From the NCBI GenBank assembly GCA_021809565.1, contig JAJZKG010000013.1:1-20791 (forward strand): 20,791 nt of DNA, given 5' to 3'. The notes under the pieces were generated by a model. It made no database searches, was not told the DNA's origin, and was given only the letters and a program-made list of their open reading frames with translations. Shown in pieces: positions 1 to 7,068 of this stretch (its first letter is position 1; the number at the start of each line of letters is the position of its first letter). Made by a program: the position numbers and the translations under genes. The stretch comes from a bacterium. Its GTDB lineage: Bacteria; Patescibacteria; Dojkabacteria; JAKAPS01; JAJZLI01.

Positions 1-149
1 GAATCTTTAAATTGCATCTTCATCTGATTCAATTCTATTTGATTCACACCACTATTACTACCTTGGGTGCTATTACTATTAGTCTTAATATTTATTTGAG
101 TGCAATCTTGTATTGGCCAACACGTATGCTTTAATTTTTATATGCAACA

Positions 150-157
150 TGTATAAT
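150..157 (+). promoter_or_regulatory. -10 element of the response regulator gene
   Basis: TGTATAAT contains a perfect TATAAT at 152-157. A -10 here predicts transcription from about base 164, three bases before the ATG at 167, so the mRNA would be almost leaderless. I see no good -35 at 16-18 bases upstream; the preceding TG may compensate. Confidence 0.6.
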
Positions 158-166
158 GTAGATAAT

Positions 167-562
167 ATGAATTCTAGAAATAAAATCAAAGTATTGTTTG
201 TTGAGGATGATGTAGATCTGGCCTTTATTTATTCAAGAATATTTGAAAATGATTCATTTTCAGTTGTTAATGCATATAATGGGGAAGATGGTTTAATACT
301 GGCTAAAAATGAGAAGCCAAATATTATAGTCCTTGATATAATGCTCCCTGGGATTAATGGGTTAGATGTTCTCAAAGAACTGAAAACGTCCCCATCTACA
401 ATGAATATTCCAGTAATTTTACTAACTAATCTTTCTGATGAAACTACTATTAAAGAAGGATTTGCTAGACAAGCCTCTGGATATTTAATAAAATCTTATC
501 AAAATCCCCAACAAGTACTTGATGAGGTGAAAGAAATACTCAAGTTGAAAGAATCTCAATGA
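167..562 (+). CDS. Single-domain response regulator (CheY-like receiver)
   Basis: Receiver domain of 131 residues with no output domain. Visible features are the acidic pair D14-D15 after the first strand (VLFVEDD), the phospho-acceptor D57 in VLDIMLPG, T87 in ILLTN and K109 in YLIKS, the full active-site set of the family. It should be phosphorylated by a sensor kinase and signal through protein contacts; neither kinase nor partner is in the window. An earlier in-frame start at 113 exists, but a perfect TATAAT at 152-157 lies inside that extension, and the receiver fold begins just after M at 167, so I chose 167. The stop overlaps the prfB start as ATGA, implying co-transcription and translational coupling with release factor 2, an unusual pairing. 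Confidence 0.9.
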   Translation: MNSRNKIKVLFVEDDVDLAFIYSRIFENDSFSVVNAYNGEDGLILAKNEKPNIIVLDIMLPGINGLDVLKELKTSPSTMNIPVILLTNLSDETTIKEGFARQASGYLIKSYQNPQQVLDEVKEILKLKESQ

Positions 563-1632
563 ATGATATAAAAGAGCAAATATCCATAGAACGTTTAAGG
601 ATCAAAAATATACGTGATAAATTAGATATCCCCTCTCTAGAAAAGAGAATTGAGGAACTTGAAATAAAAAGTTCTACTGAAGGTTTTTGGGAGGATAGTT
701 TAAATGCAACTAAAATATCAAAAGAGTTAACAAATACTCAAAGTGAGGTGAATAAGGTTTTAGCCCTTGAGGAGAAAATAACATATGTTGATGAACTTTT
801 TCTGATATCTAAAGAGGAGGATTATATTGAAATCACCAAAGAACTAGAGAAAATCAAAAAAGAGTGTGATGAACTGGAACTAAGTACTTATTTATCATCT
901 AAATATGATAAAGCTGGTGCTATTTTTTCTATACATGCTGGGCAAGGTGGGGTAGAGGCTATGGATTGGGCAGATATGCTATTTAGGATGTATACGAGAT
1001 ATTTTAATAAAAAAGGATGGAAGTATGAAATTACTGATATCCTTTCTGGTAACGAGGCTGGAATATCCAGTGTAAGTATGGAGGTAAATGGTATTTATGC
1101 TTATGGATACCTAAAGAGAGAGAGTGGTACACATAGATTAGTACGCGTGTCTCCTTTTAATGCTCAAGGACTTAGACAAACATCATTTGCTTTGGTTGAA
1201 GTTATGCCTATTATTGAAGATGATGATGAGATAGAAATAAAAAGTGATGATTTAGAATTCCAAACTACACGTAGTGGAGGGCCTGGCGGACAGAATGTTA
1301 ATAAAGTCAATTCTAAAGTTATTATAAAGCATATACCAAGTGGTATTGTTGTCTCTGCTGGATCAGAAAGAACTCAGGTACAAAACAGAGAATATGCTAT
1401 GAGAAAATTAAAAGCACAACTTTTTAAAATAGGTGAAGAGAAAAAACAAAAAGAAATGTCTGACCTTAAGGGAGAGCATAAAGTAGCTATGTGGGGAAAC
1501 CAAATTAGAAATTATGTTTTAAATCCATATAAATTAGTTAAAGATTTACGCACTAAAATAGAAACTACTAATACAGATGCTGTACTTGGTGGAGATTTGG
1601 ATATGTTCATTTTCGAGGAGATTAAATTATAA
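559..1632 (+). CDS. prfB: Peptide chain release factor 2
   Basis: Class I release factor that recognises UAA/UGA in the ribosomal A site and triggers peptidyl-tRNA hydrolysis. The 357-residue product has an N-terminal coiled-coil region (about 1-110), the family block around AGQGGVEAMDWA (127-138), the RF2-type stop-codon recognition tripeptide SPF (198-200; RF1 would have PxT) and the catalytic GGQ (243-245) in SGGPGGQNVNK. Length is close to E. coli RF2 (365). The reading frame is continuous, so the programmed +1 frameshift at an in-frame UGA that autoregulates many prfB genes is absent. The start overlaps the response regulator stop (ATGA). Its presence implies UGA is used as a stop, arguing against UGA-recoding CPR lineages. 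Confidence 0.97.
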   Translation: MNDIKEQISIERLRIKNIRDKLDIPSLEKRIEELEIKSSTEGFWEDSLNATKISKELTNTQSEVNKVLALEEKITYVDELFLISKEEDYIEITKELEKIKKECDELELSTYLSSKYDKAGAIFSIHAGQGGVEAMDWADMLFRMYTRYFNKKGWKYEITDILSGNEAGISSVSMEVNGIYAYGYLKRESGTHRLVRVSPFNAQGLRQTSFALVEVMPIIEDDDEIEIKSDDLEFQTTRSGGPGGQNVNKVNSKVIIKHIPSGIVVSAGSERTQVQNREYAMRKLKAQLFKIGEEKKQKEMSDLKGEHKVAMWGNQIRNYVLNPYKLVKDLRTKIETTNTDAVLGGDLDMFIFEEIKL

Positions 1633-1651
1633 CTTTGGTGTCATTTGAAAA

Positions 1652-1680
1652 TTGATGATTTTTATTATATCCTGTAATAT
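1652..1680 (+). promoter_or_regulatory. Promoter of ftsEX
   Basis: TTGATG (1652-1657), a 17-base spacer and TAATAT (1675-1680). The -10 ends five bases before the ftsE ATG at 1686, so the transcript should begin at or within a base or two of the start codon. TGTAAT at 1673-1678 is an overlapping alternative -10. Confidence 0.6.
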
Positions 1681-1685
1681 GTAGT

Positions 1686-2360
1686 ATGCTTACATTCAAA
1701 GATGTTTCAAAAAAATATGGTAATAGAGTCGCATTGGATGATATAAATTTTCATATTGAAGAAGGAGAATTTGTTTTTTTGGTTGGTCATTCTGGGGCTG
1801 GTAAGAGTACTTTGGTAAAACTTCTAATAAGAGAGGAGGCTCCAACAACTGGTAGTATACATTTTGCTGGATATGATATAGACAAACTCTCCAGAAAGGC
1901 CCTTCCTCACTTACGTCGTGAAATTGGGGTTGTTTTTCAGGATTTTAAATTATTACCAAAAAAGACTGCATTTGAGAATGTGGCTTTTGCTATGGAAGTT
2001 TCCGATTTTTCAAATCGAGAAATAAAAAAAGCGGTAGATTATATGCTTGATCTTGTTGGACTTTCAGCAAAATCTAGATCGTTTCCTTATCAACTATCTG
2101 GGGGTGAAAAACAAAGGATTGCTATTGCAAGGGCAATGGTCAATAATCCTCATATATTAATTGCAGATGAGCCTACTGGAAATTTAGACCCCAATGTTTC
2201 ATGGGATATAGTACAACTTTTAAATAAAATAAATAATTGGGGAACTACAATTCTAATGGCAACACATGCTTCTGATATAGTAAATTCATTGCAAAAAAGA
2301 GTAATTTCTCTAGATGATGGTAAAATTGTAAGAGATTCCATGGGAGGGTATAACGAATGA
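1686..2360 (+). CDS. ftsE: Cell division ATP-binding protein FtsE
   Basis: Cytoplasmic ATPase of the FtsEX complex, an ABC-type machine that does not transport but uses ATP to switch on a peptidoglycan hydrolase across the membrane at the division site. The 224 residues show Walker A GHSGAGKST (34-42), Q-loop Q85, signature LSGGEKQR (137-144), Walker B ILIADEP (157-163) and switch histidine H194, all intact. Length is typical. The start has no Shine-Dalgarno sequence but sits just after a promoter. The stop overlaps the ftsX start (ATGA), the usual ftsE-ftsX coupling. Confidence 0.96.
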   Translation: MLTFKDVSKKYGNRVALDDINFHIEEGEFVFLVGHSGAGKSTLVKLLIREEAPTTGSIHFAGYDIDKLSRKALPHLRREIGVVFQDFKLLPKKTAFENVAFAMEVSDFSNREIKKAVDYMLDLVGLSAKSRSFPYQLSGGEKQRIAIARAMVNNPHILIADEPTGNLDPNVSWDIVQLLNKINNWGTTILMATHASDIVNSLQKRVISLDDGKIVRDSMGGYNE

Positions 2361-3277
2361 TAAAAGTCAGGAGATTAATAAAATATACATATGAACACAT
2401 AAGAAGAAATGGGTGGTTATCATTCTCTTCTGTTGCAATCATGACCCTAACATTTTTTGTTATTTCTATCTTTATATTCACTCTCTATTCTGTTAATGTT
2501 ATTCTCCATTACTACGAATCAAAATCTCAAGTTATTGTATTTTTCAATCCACAGGCATCTTCAACATATATCTCTGGGGTAAAAACTAAAATACAGGATA
2601 CTGGTAAGGCTACATCGATAAAATTTATATCTAAAGAGGTTGCATATAAAAGATTTGTAAAATTATTAAAAACACAGAATCCTGCTCTAGCCAAGTCAGT
2701 GGATATGAATGCTTTACCACCATCATTTGAAGTTAGCACCCAAAATCTTTCTAATCTTCAAGATATTGCTAATACTTTGTACAAACTTAAAAAGAATAGT
2801 AACGGACAAATTGATAATATCTTGTATTTTAAAAATGTTGTACAGTTTTTAAAACAAGCAGTATCAGTAATAAGTGATGTTGGACTAGGACTTATAATAT
2901 TTTTGGGCATAATAGCATTTGTTATCATAGTAATAACTATTGCAATAACAATAAATTCTCACTCTGAAGATATTGAAATTATGAAATTGGTGGGAGCATC
3001 TACAACTTATGTGGTGGGTCCTTTTATAATGGAAGGGGCCTTGTATGGAGTCATGGGGGTCTTTATGTCTAGCGTTGTACTTTATTTGATATTCTTTATT
3101 ATAAGTACGTATTACAAAGCTACAATATTGTTTCCACTCGAACAATTTTTCCAAGGAGTCCCACTCCCACACTATTCTTTATTTCTTGTTTTAGAGGTGG
3201 TTGGGATAGAGGCTGCAATAGGAATAGTTATAGGGGTTATAGCATCCTCTATTTCAATTACAAAATATCTTAAATAA
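2357..3277 (+). CDS. ftsX: Cell division protein FtsX
   Basis: Membrane partner of FtsE. The 306-residue product has the FtsX layout: a cytoplasmic N-terminus, membrane segment 1 near residues 22-47, a large extracytoplasmic loop of roughly 48-165 that in this family binds the wall hydrolase or its activator, then three more membrane segments near 171-200, 221-250 and 275-300. The motif EIMKLVGAS (about 206-214) after the second membrane segment is typical of FtsX. The gene overlaps ftsE by four bases and has a clear Shine-Dalgarno sequence (GGGAGGG, 2344-2350), in contrast to the promoter-proximal genes here. A probable terminator follows. Confidence 0.95.
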   Translation: MIKVRRLIKYTYEHIRRNGWLSFSSVAIMTLTFFVISIFIFTLYSVNVILHYYESKSQVIVFFNPQASSTYISGVKTKIQDTGKATSIKFISKEVAYKRFVKLLKTQNPALAKSVDMNALPPSFEVSTQNLSNLQDIANTLYKLKKNSNGQIDNILYFKNVVQFLKQAVSVISDVGLGLIIFLGIIAFVIIVITIAITINSHSEDIEIMKLVGASTTYVVGPFIMEGALYGVMGVFMSSVVLYLIFFIISTYYKATILFPLEQFFQGVPLPHYSLFLVLEVVGIEAAIGIVIGVIASSISITKYLK

Positions 3278-3291
3278 TTAGACCCTTTAAT

Positions 3292-3314
3292 AATACTATA
3301 ATGTTAGTATTTTT
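3292..3314 (+). terminator. Probable intrinsic terminator after ftsX
   Basis: AATACTA (3292-3298) pairs with TAGTATT (3305-3311) across a six-base loop and runs into TTTTT (3310-3314). The 7-bp stem is perfect but AT-rich, so efficiency is uncertain. Confidence 0.5.
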
Positions 3315-3315
3315 A

Positions 3316-3345
3316 TTGATGTGTTTGTAAAAACTATTGTATAAT
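3316..3345 (+). promoter_or_regulatory. Promoter of the C39-type hydrolase gene
   Basis: TTGATG (3316-3321), an 18-base spacer ending in TG, and a perfect TATAAT (3340-3345). Predicted start of transcription is near 3352, giving a leader of about 39 bases, longer than at most genes here. Confidence 0.65.
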
Positions 3346-3360
3346 GCTATATTTATACAC

Positions 3361-3386
3361 GGATCTAGATCCACGTATCAAGATAC
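3361..3386 (+). promoter_or_regulatory. Two inverted repeats in the hydrolase mRNA leader
   Basis: GGATCTAGATCC (3361-3372) is a perfect 12-base palindrome, followed three bases later by GTATC-AA-GATAC (3375-3386). Both lie between the predicted transcription start and the ATG at 3391, where a DNA-bound repressor or an RNA hairpin could act. No regulator is identified. Confidence 0.45.
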
Positions 3387-3390
3387 ACAT

Positions 3391-4674
3391 ATGAAAATAT
3401 TTAGGTTGTATAAAAATAAATTTTTTAGGAATACATTCCTTAGGATAGTTTTATTTTCACTTGTAACACTATCATTTTTTTCTATCTTGTTAAGTAGTAG
3501 GTCTGGTATGGTTGTAGCTAGTAATTCACTAAATTCTCTTCAACAACAATATCAACAATTAGAAAATTTAATAAATCAAAATCAATCAAAAATAAATGCC
3601 AATAATGGTGCAATTGCTAATCTTAATAATCAGATTAGTACTTATCAGCAATTAATATTACAAAAACAAGCGTTAATATCTAATGAGCAGACCCAGATAA
3701 ATCAATTGAATGCTCAAATTGCTCAATTAAATGCTCAAATTGCTCAAGAACAATCAAAAATTCTTGTTATAAAAGGTAAAATAAATAGTAATGCTAAATC
3801 AGGATATGAACAAACATATGTTCCTCCTGCAGAGATGTTTATAGGGGATCCTAATATAAATAACGCTCTTGCATCTGTTGAATATTTTAATGCATCCATA
3901 CAACATCAGAATCAATTGGCGCAGGAATTGGTAGCTGTTATTTCAAAGCTTAATACTAATAAAAATACAGTGGCGATTAATCAAAGAAATGCTACAAATT
4001 TATATAATGGTCTTGTAACACAACAACAAGCATTACTTGCTGATCAAAATAATCTACAGACTGAAGAGAATACTTATGCATCTCAAAATAATGGGTTGAG
4101 TGCTCAAAATGCTCAAACACAAGCTCGGATGCAAAATATACTTGCTCAAATTGATAGACTGTCATTACAATCAGGAACACCTGGAATTATTGGGAACGCT
4201 CCTTGCAATGTAGGTGCATATTATTCACAAGAATGTCCAGCTTGGGGGAATGCGGATCTTGCAAATACTGGATACACTTACTCTAATGCTGGTTGTTCAT
4301 TAATTGCCGCTATTATAGCTGAAAATCTTATTGGTAACACAGGGTTTAATCCATATAATGTTAATTCTTCTCAATATTGGGATAGTAATGGTGCGATTTT
4401 TAACAATTTTCCTGGTATACAGACAGAATCTTATGGTAATACCTCATCAATAAATTTAATTAATACATATGCATCACCATCTACTCCAGTAGTTGTTGGT
4501 TTATATACCAATGATAATCAGTTTGGTACGCACTTTGTAACTATGACAGGCCCACTAGGTGCTACAGGTACAATGCAGGATCCTTGGTTTGGACCTAACC
4601 TTACGTTTGGTCAATATATGGGTGGTGGTATTACATATTCGGAATCAGGTATTTTCTCTGCTATTGTATTTTAA
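3391..4674 (+). CDS. Secreted coiled-coil peptidase C39-like wall hydrolase
   Basis: Predicted exported protein of 427 residues. Residues 1-43 form a signal peptide or anchor (basic start, then a hydrophobic run near 17-35). Residues 47-130 and roughly 165-258 are Gln/Asn/Leu-rich heptad segments, including a 21-base tandem repeat encoding NAQIAQL/NAQIAQE. Residues about 270-427 look like a C39-family cysteine peptidase: C302 in NAGCSLIAA, H381 in THFVTMTG and D397 in QDPWF are the likely triad; C272 and C282 could form a disulfide. Coiled coils plus a hydrolase domain directly after ftsEX match the logic of PcsB, RipC or EnvC, the FtsX-regulated hydrolases, although those carry CHAP, NlpC/P60 or LytM domains. 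I chose ATG 3391 because it begins the signal peptide; an upstream TTG at 3337 would overlap the promoter. Confidence 0.8.
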   Translation: MKIFRLYKNKFFRNTFLRIVLFSLVTLSFFSILLSSRSGMVVASNSLNSLQQQYQQLENLINQNQSKINANNGAIANLNNQISTYQQLILQKQALISNEQTQINQLNAQIAQLNAQIAQEQSKILVIKGKINSNAKSGYEQTYVPPAEMFIGDPNINNALASVEYFNASIQHQNQLAQELVAVISKLNTNKNTVAINQRNATNLYNGLVTQQQALLADQNNLQTEENTYASQNNGLSAQNAQTQARMQNILAQIDRLSLQSGTPGIIGNAPCNVGAYYSQECPAWGNADLANTGYTYSNAGCSLIAAIIAENLIGNTGFNPYNVNSSQYWDSNGAIFNNFPGIQTESYGNTSSINLINTYASPSTPVVVGLYTNDNQFGTHFVTMTGPLGATGTMQDPWFGPNLTFGQYMGGGITYSESGIFSAIVF

Positions 4675-4678
4675 ACCT

Positions 4679-4725
4679 TTACACATAGATTCCAAAGAAT
4701 CCTTTGATTATTAAAAATATAATTA
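4679..4725. repeat. Left copy of 47-bp direct repeat flanking relBE
   Basis: Matches 5412-5458 at 46 of 47 bases (G4697 versus T5430). The right copy is the stop codon and last 14 codons of the membrane protein gene at 5412-6236. This left copy is a detached duplicate that still reads, on the minus strand, as the same C-terminus with one Leu to Phe change and a TAA stop. Confidence 0.95.
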
Positions 4726-4733
4726 AAGTGAAA

Positions 4734-4751
4734 TGTGTCTAATAAAACACA
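4734..4751 (+). promoter_or_regulatory. Inverted repeat upstream of the relB promoter
   Basis: TGTGT (4734-4738) and ACACA (4747-4751) with an 8-base loop, ending three bases before the -35. It is a candidate operator for RelB autoregulation. Confidence 0.35.
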
Positions 4752-4754
4752 CTA

Positions 4755-4782
4755 TTGTATTTTAGTACTAAAAGAGTATAAT
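4755..4782 (+). promoter_or_regulatory. Promoter of relBE
   Basis: TTGTAT (4755-4760), a 16-base spacer and a perfect TATAAT (4777-4782). Transcription would start near 4789, 17 bases before the relB ATG. Confidence 0.6.
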
Positions 4783-4805
4783 TATGACATTAGTAAAAAA
4801 TAGTT

Positions 4806-5126
4806 ATGAGTACTACAGATTATGCAAAAATACAAATTCCTATGAAGGCATCTTTAAAGAAGAAAGCAGAGAAAGTGGCTTCTGACTATGGGTATACTTC
4901 CCTTCAAGAAGTAGTTAGGGTTTTTTTAGCTGGTTTTTCGAAAGGAGATATTCACCTTACTTTTTCTTCCCCACATGCTGATGAGTATATAACTCCTGAA
5001 TTTGAAGCATATCTTGATAAAAGGTTAAAGGAGACAAGGAAAGCTATTAAAGATGGTACAGCATATACTATTCACTCTGCAAAAGAATTAACTAAACTTG
5101 TAGAAGATTTTGATAATGACAAGTAG
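4806..5126 (+). CDS. RelB/DinJ-family antitoxin
   Basis: Antitoxin of 106 residues. The N-terminus (AKIQIPMKASLKKKAEKVASDYGY, shown here only by its start AKIQIP) looks like a ribbon-helix-helix strand followed by helices, the DNA-binding dimer of RelB/DinJ proteins. The acidic C-terminal half (about 60-106, ending EDFDNDK) is the expected toxin-wrapping tail. It should neutralise the RelE-like product of the next gene, three bases downstream, and repress its own promoter. The pair sits between two copies of a 47-bp repeat, suggesting it arrived as a cassette. The start has no clear Shine-Dalgarno sequence. Confidence 0.8.
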   Translation: MSTTDYAKIQIPMKASLKKKAEKVASDYGYTSLQEVVRVFLAGFSKGDIHLTFSSPHADEYITPEFEAYLDKRLKETRKAIKDGTAYTIHSAKELTKLVEDFDNDK

Positions 5127-5129
5127 ATA

Positions 5130-5408
5130 ATGCCTAAAAATATCATACTGGAAAAGTTATTTATTAAACATTATAAACAAAGGTTATCTAATAATAAGTT
5201 ACTTATTCTTAGATATGAAGAAAGAGTAGATATGTTTTTACGAGATAGGAATAATCCAGTTTTAAAAGATCATCAACTAAAAGGTAAATTAAAACAATAT
5301 AGATCATTTTCTGTAGCAGGGGATTGTAGGATAATTTACAAGGAAGAAGAAAAAGATGTTGTTTTCATATTTATAGATATAGGCACTCATAATCAAGTTT
5401 ATAAATAA
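5130..5408 (+). CDS. RelE/YafQ-family mRNA interferase toxin
   Basis: Toxin of 92 residues. In this family the toxin enters the ribosomal A site and cleaves mRNA. The YafQ-type features are visible: D47-H48 with HQLKGKLKQYRSF (48-60), then AGDCRIIY (63-70) with D65, and the closing GTHNQVY (85-91) with H87. H48, D65 and H87 appear to match three of the catalytic positions of E. coli YafQ (H50, D67, H87); a counterpart of YafQ H63 is not evident. The stop codon ends three bases before the right-hand 47-bp repeat, so this gene converges tightly on the membrane protein gene 5412-6236. Confidence 0.85.
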   Translation: MPKNIILEKLFIKHYKQRLSNNKLLILRYEERVDMFLRDRNNPVLKDHQLKGKLKQYRSFSVAGDCRIIYKEEEKDVVFIFIDIGTHNQVYK

Positions 5409-5411
5409 CTA

Positions 5412-5458
5412 TTACACATAGATTCCAAATAATCCTTTGATTATTAAAAATATAATTA
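5412..5458. repeat. Right copy of 47-bp direct repeat flanking relBE
   Basis: Lies within the 3' end of the minus-strand membrane protein gene, beginning exactly at its stop codon. Differs from the left copy (4679-4725) at one position. Confidence 0.95.
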
Positions 5459-6236
5459 CCAAGAATAATATATATTCTATTATAAGTTCATTTGATAATT
5501 TATTCTCTAATTTGTGATGCAGTATTGCCTCAAAGAAGTAAAAGAGTGAAGTTATTGTGAATGCTGTTATTATTGCATTATTAACAAATATATTCATCAA
5601 AAATACAGAGCATGCAATTACAAGTGATATTAATATTGCATACCAAATTGTACTGTTTAAAAATTGCTTATTTCTTTGTATAAGCAGTAATAATAATGTT
5701 AAAGATATAGCAAATATAAATGCAGGAACCAGTAGTACGGATAAATTTATAATGGAGGATATTTGTAATACTGAATAAGATAAAAGAAAGAAAATATATA
5801 TTTTCACTCCGTTAATTATGTGATGAGTTCTCTCATCAAATTCAAAAGTTTCAAGATATACTTCTATATGTTTTATTAATATATAGAATAATATGGTAGA
5901 TAGTACTATAAAGAATTGGATTGTTAATAAATTTAGGTTATTCAATAATATAAAAGACAAAGCTCCTATATATGTTGCAATAGGTAAAATTACTTGATTA
6001 AACAAATAGATGTTCTTATTTATTTGTAAAGCTTCCTCTTTATCAATCTGTCTTATATATTTCCTAAATCTTTTTATACTATCAATTATGAAAAGAATAA
6101 AAAATATTGTTGAAAGTATTATATATGAGACTACTATGGTTATTGAAGATAACAATATCACAAAAAATAATATTTCTAAGAGTATAAAAAATATACTTGT
6201 TGTAAATTCTATTTCATATTTTATTATATTCCTCAT
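5412..6236 (-). CDS. Polytopic membrane protein of unknown function
   Basis: I do not recognise this 274-residue protein. It is dominated by hydrophobic stretches, about eight or nine potential membrane segments (near residues 14-31, 34-53, 79-97, 103-122, 147-165, 167-187, 197-215, 219-236 and 251-270). Short charged loops include RFRKYIRQIDKEE (about 56-68) and ETFEFDERTHH (about 129-139). The start codon overlaps the stop of the upstream CAP gene (ATGA), so the two are translationally coupled and probably work together at the membrane. Its last 14 codons and stop are duplicated on the far side of relBE. Coding density is low in G+C, which together with Ile/Leu/Phe richness fits a membrane protein. 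Confidence 0.8.
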   Translation of the reverse strand: MRNIIKYEIEFTTSIFFILLEILFFVILLSSITIVVSYIILSTIFFILFIIDSIKRFRKYIRQIDKEEALQINKNIYLFNQVILPIATYIGALSFILLNNLNLLTIQFFIVLSTILFYILIKHIEVYLETFEFDERTHHIINGVKIYIFFLLSYSVLQISSIINLSVLLVPAFIFAISLTLLLLLIQRNKQFLNSTIWYAILISLVIACSVFLMNIFVNNAIITAFTITSLFYFFEAILHHKLENKLSNELIIEYILFLVIIFLIIKGLFGIYV

Positions 6237-7000
6237 AAAGATATTCCTATTATAAGTACAAATACGACTAATATAGATACAAAAAGCAAAGGTAAATGCA
6301 TATTTGATATCATTTTTTCTCTTTCAATTCTGTAATAATAAGTGACAATAACATCACAAATAAGAAGTAATGTTATAAAAAGTAATATAAATAAATCAGT
6401 ATATTCAATTATCTTATAATTTATAAAACTACTCTGGTTATTATTGGTAAATAATGGAATAATATTTGAATGGGCACCTTTTGCTGTTAATATAGCAATG
6501 ATATTTACATTATTCCCATTTAAAACTCCATTGCCTTCATAAATACCTAGGTCATTAATATTTGGATTAATGATGATGTTCTTATAGTTTTGTATAAGTG
6601 TGTTTGAAAATGATGTCTGTGATACATAGTTTTTAAATAAAATCAGATTTATATTTGAAAATTTATTCATATTCACAAATGAGTAGAAAGATGTACCTTT
6701 GACTGGATTTATTCTTCCAAAATACTGATATTGGAACATATTGTTAACTATACTTTTTGCTGATGAATCCAAATTTTGATTCATGTATAATGTTGATTCA
6801 CTATTATCCTGTCTAATTTTATTTAGACTTATAAAAATTTGACTATTGTTTATACCAGAACCATATGCAAATGAAGGGAGTGCTAAATTAATAAAAGATA
6901 AAAAAACTACAAAAACTAGTAATACTTTATAGGATAATATAGGTGAGTGATATTTATTTTCCTTAGTTGGAAAAAGTATTGATTTAAACTTGGTAAACAT
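6233..7000 (-). CDS. Membrane-anchored CAP (SCP-like) domain protein
   Basis: Protein of 255 residues. A short cytoplasmic basic start is followed by a hydrophobic segment (about 24-45) ending PSFAYG, resembling a signal peptide. Residues about 52-175 look like a divergent CAP domain: ISLNKIRQ, NQNLDSSAKSIVNNMFQYQYFG and DLGIYEG correspond in order to the family's helix 1, helix 2 and late strand. The usual catalytic-site histidines are not obvious. Two C-terminal membrane segments follow (about 200-220 and 234-254). From memory, CAP proteins with this kind of N-terminus and a C-terminal membrane part are common in Patescibacteria. It is first in an operon with 5412-6236 and is divergent from the LCP-like gene. 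Confidence 0.7.
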   Translation of the reverse strand: MFTKFKSILFPTKENKYHSPILSYKVLLVFVVFLSFINLALPSFAYGSGINNSQIFISLNKIRQDNSESTLYMNQNLDSSAKSIVNNMFQYQYFGRINPVKGTSFYSFVNMNKFSNINLILFKNYVSQTSFSNTLIQNYKNIIINPNINDLGIYEGNGVLNGNNVNIIAILTAKGAHSNIIPLFTNNNQSSFINYKIIEYTDLFILLFITLLLICDVIVTYYYRIEREKMISNMHLPLLFVSILVVFVLIIGISL

Positions 7001-7006
7001 AAACTT

Positions 7007-7035
7007 ATTCTACTAAAAATATTTTACAAAGTAAA
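7007..7035 (-). promoter_or_regulatory. Promoter of the CAP gene (leaderless)
   Basis: On the minus strand: TTTACT (7035-7030), a 17-base spacer, and TAGAAT (7012-7007). The predicted first transcribed base is 7000, the A of the ATG. Confidence 0.6.
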
Positions 7036-7055
7036 TTTTTAATGTTAATGTTCTA

Positions 7056-7061
7056 TATAAT
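7056..7061 (+). promoter_or_regulatory. -10 element of the LCP-like gene
   Basis: Perfect TATAAT seven bases before the ATG at 7069, predicting transcription from about 7068. No convincing -35 is visible. It lies 20 bases from the divergent CAP promoter, so the two may influence each other. Confidence 0.55.
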
Positions 7062-7068
7062 AAATACT

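Noticed and set aside
1..125. Open frame on the minus strand with a Gln/Asn/Ser-rich translation, possibly the start of a divergent gene leaving the window.
   Set aside because: No ATG/GTG/TTG near its upstream end, only late ATGs at 23 and 17, and too little sequence. An equally long open frame exists on the plus strand.
559..1632. UGA recoded as glycine or tryptophan, as in some CPR lineages.
   Set aside because: TGA ends several genes at expected family lengths (response regulator, ftsE, tsaB) and an intact release factor 2 is encoded.
3709..3747. 21-base tandem repeat as a minisatellite of special interest.
   Set aside because: It encodes heptad-like NAQIAQ units in a coiled coil, the ordinary explanation.
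4784..4885. 33-codon open frame overlapping relB in another frame.
   Set aside because: Its ATG falls one base after the -10 element, so it would not be in the transcript, and its sequence resembles nothing.
4679..5458. relBE as an integron cassette, since chromosomal integrons often carry toxin-antitoxin genes.
   Set aside because: The 47-bp repeat has no GTTRRRY/RYYYAAC ends or attC-like layout and no integron integrase is present.
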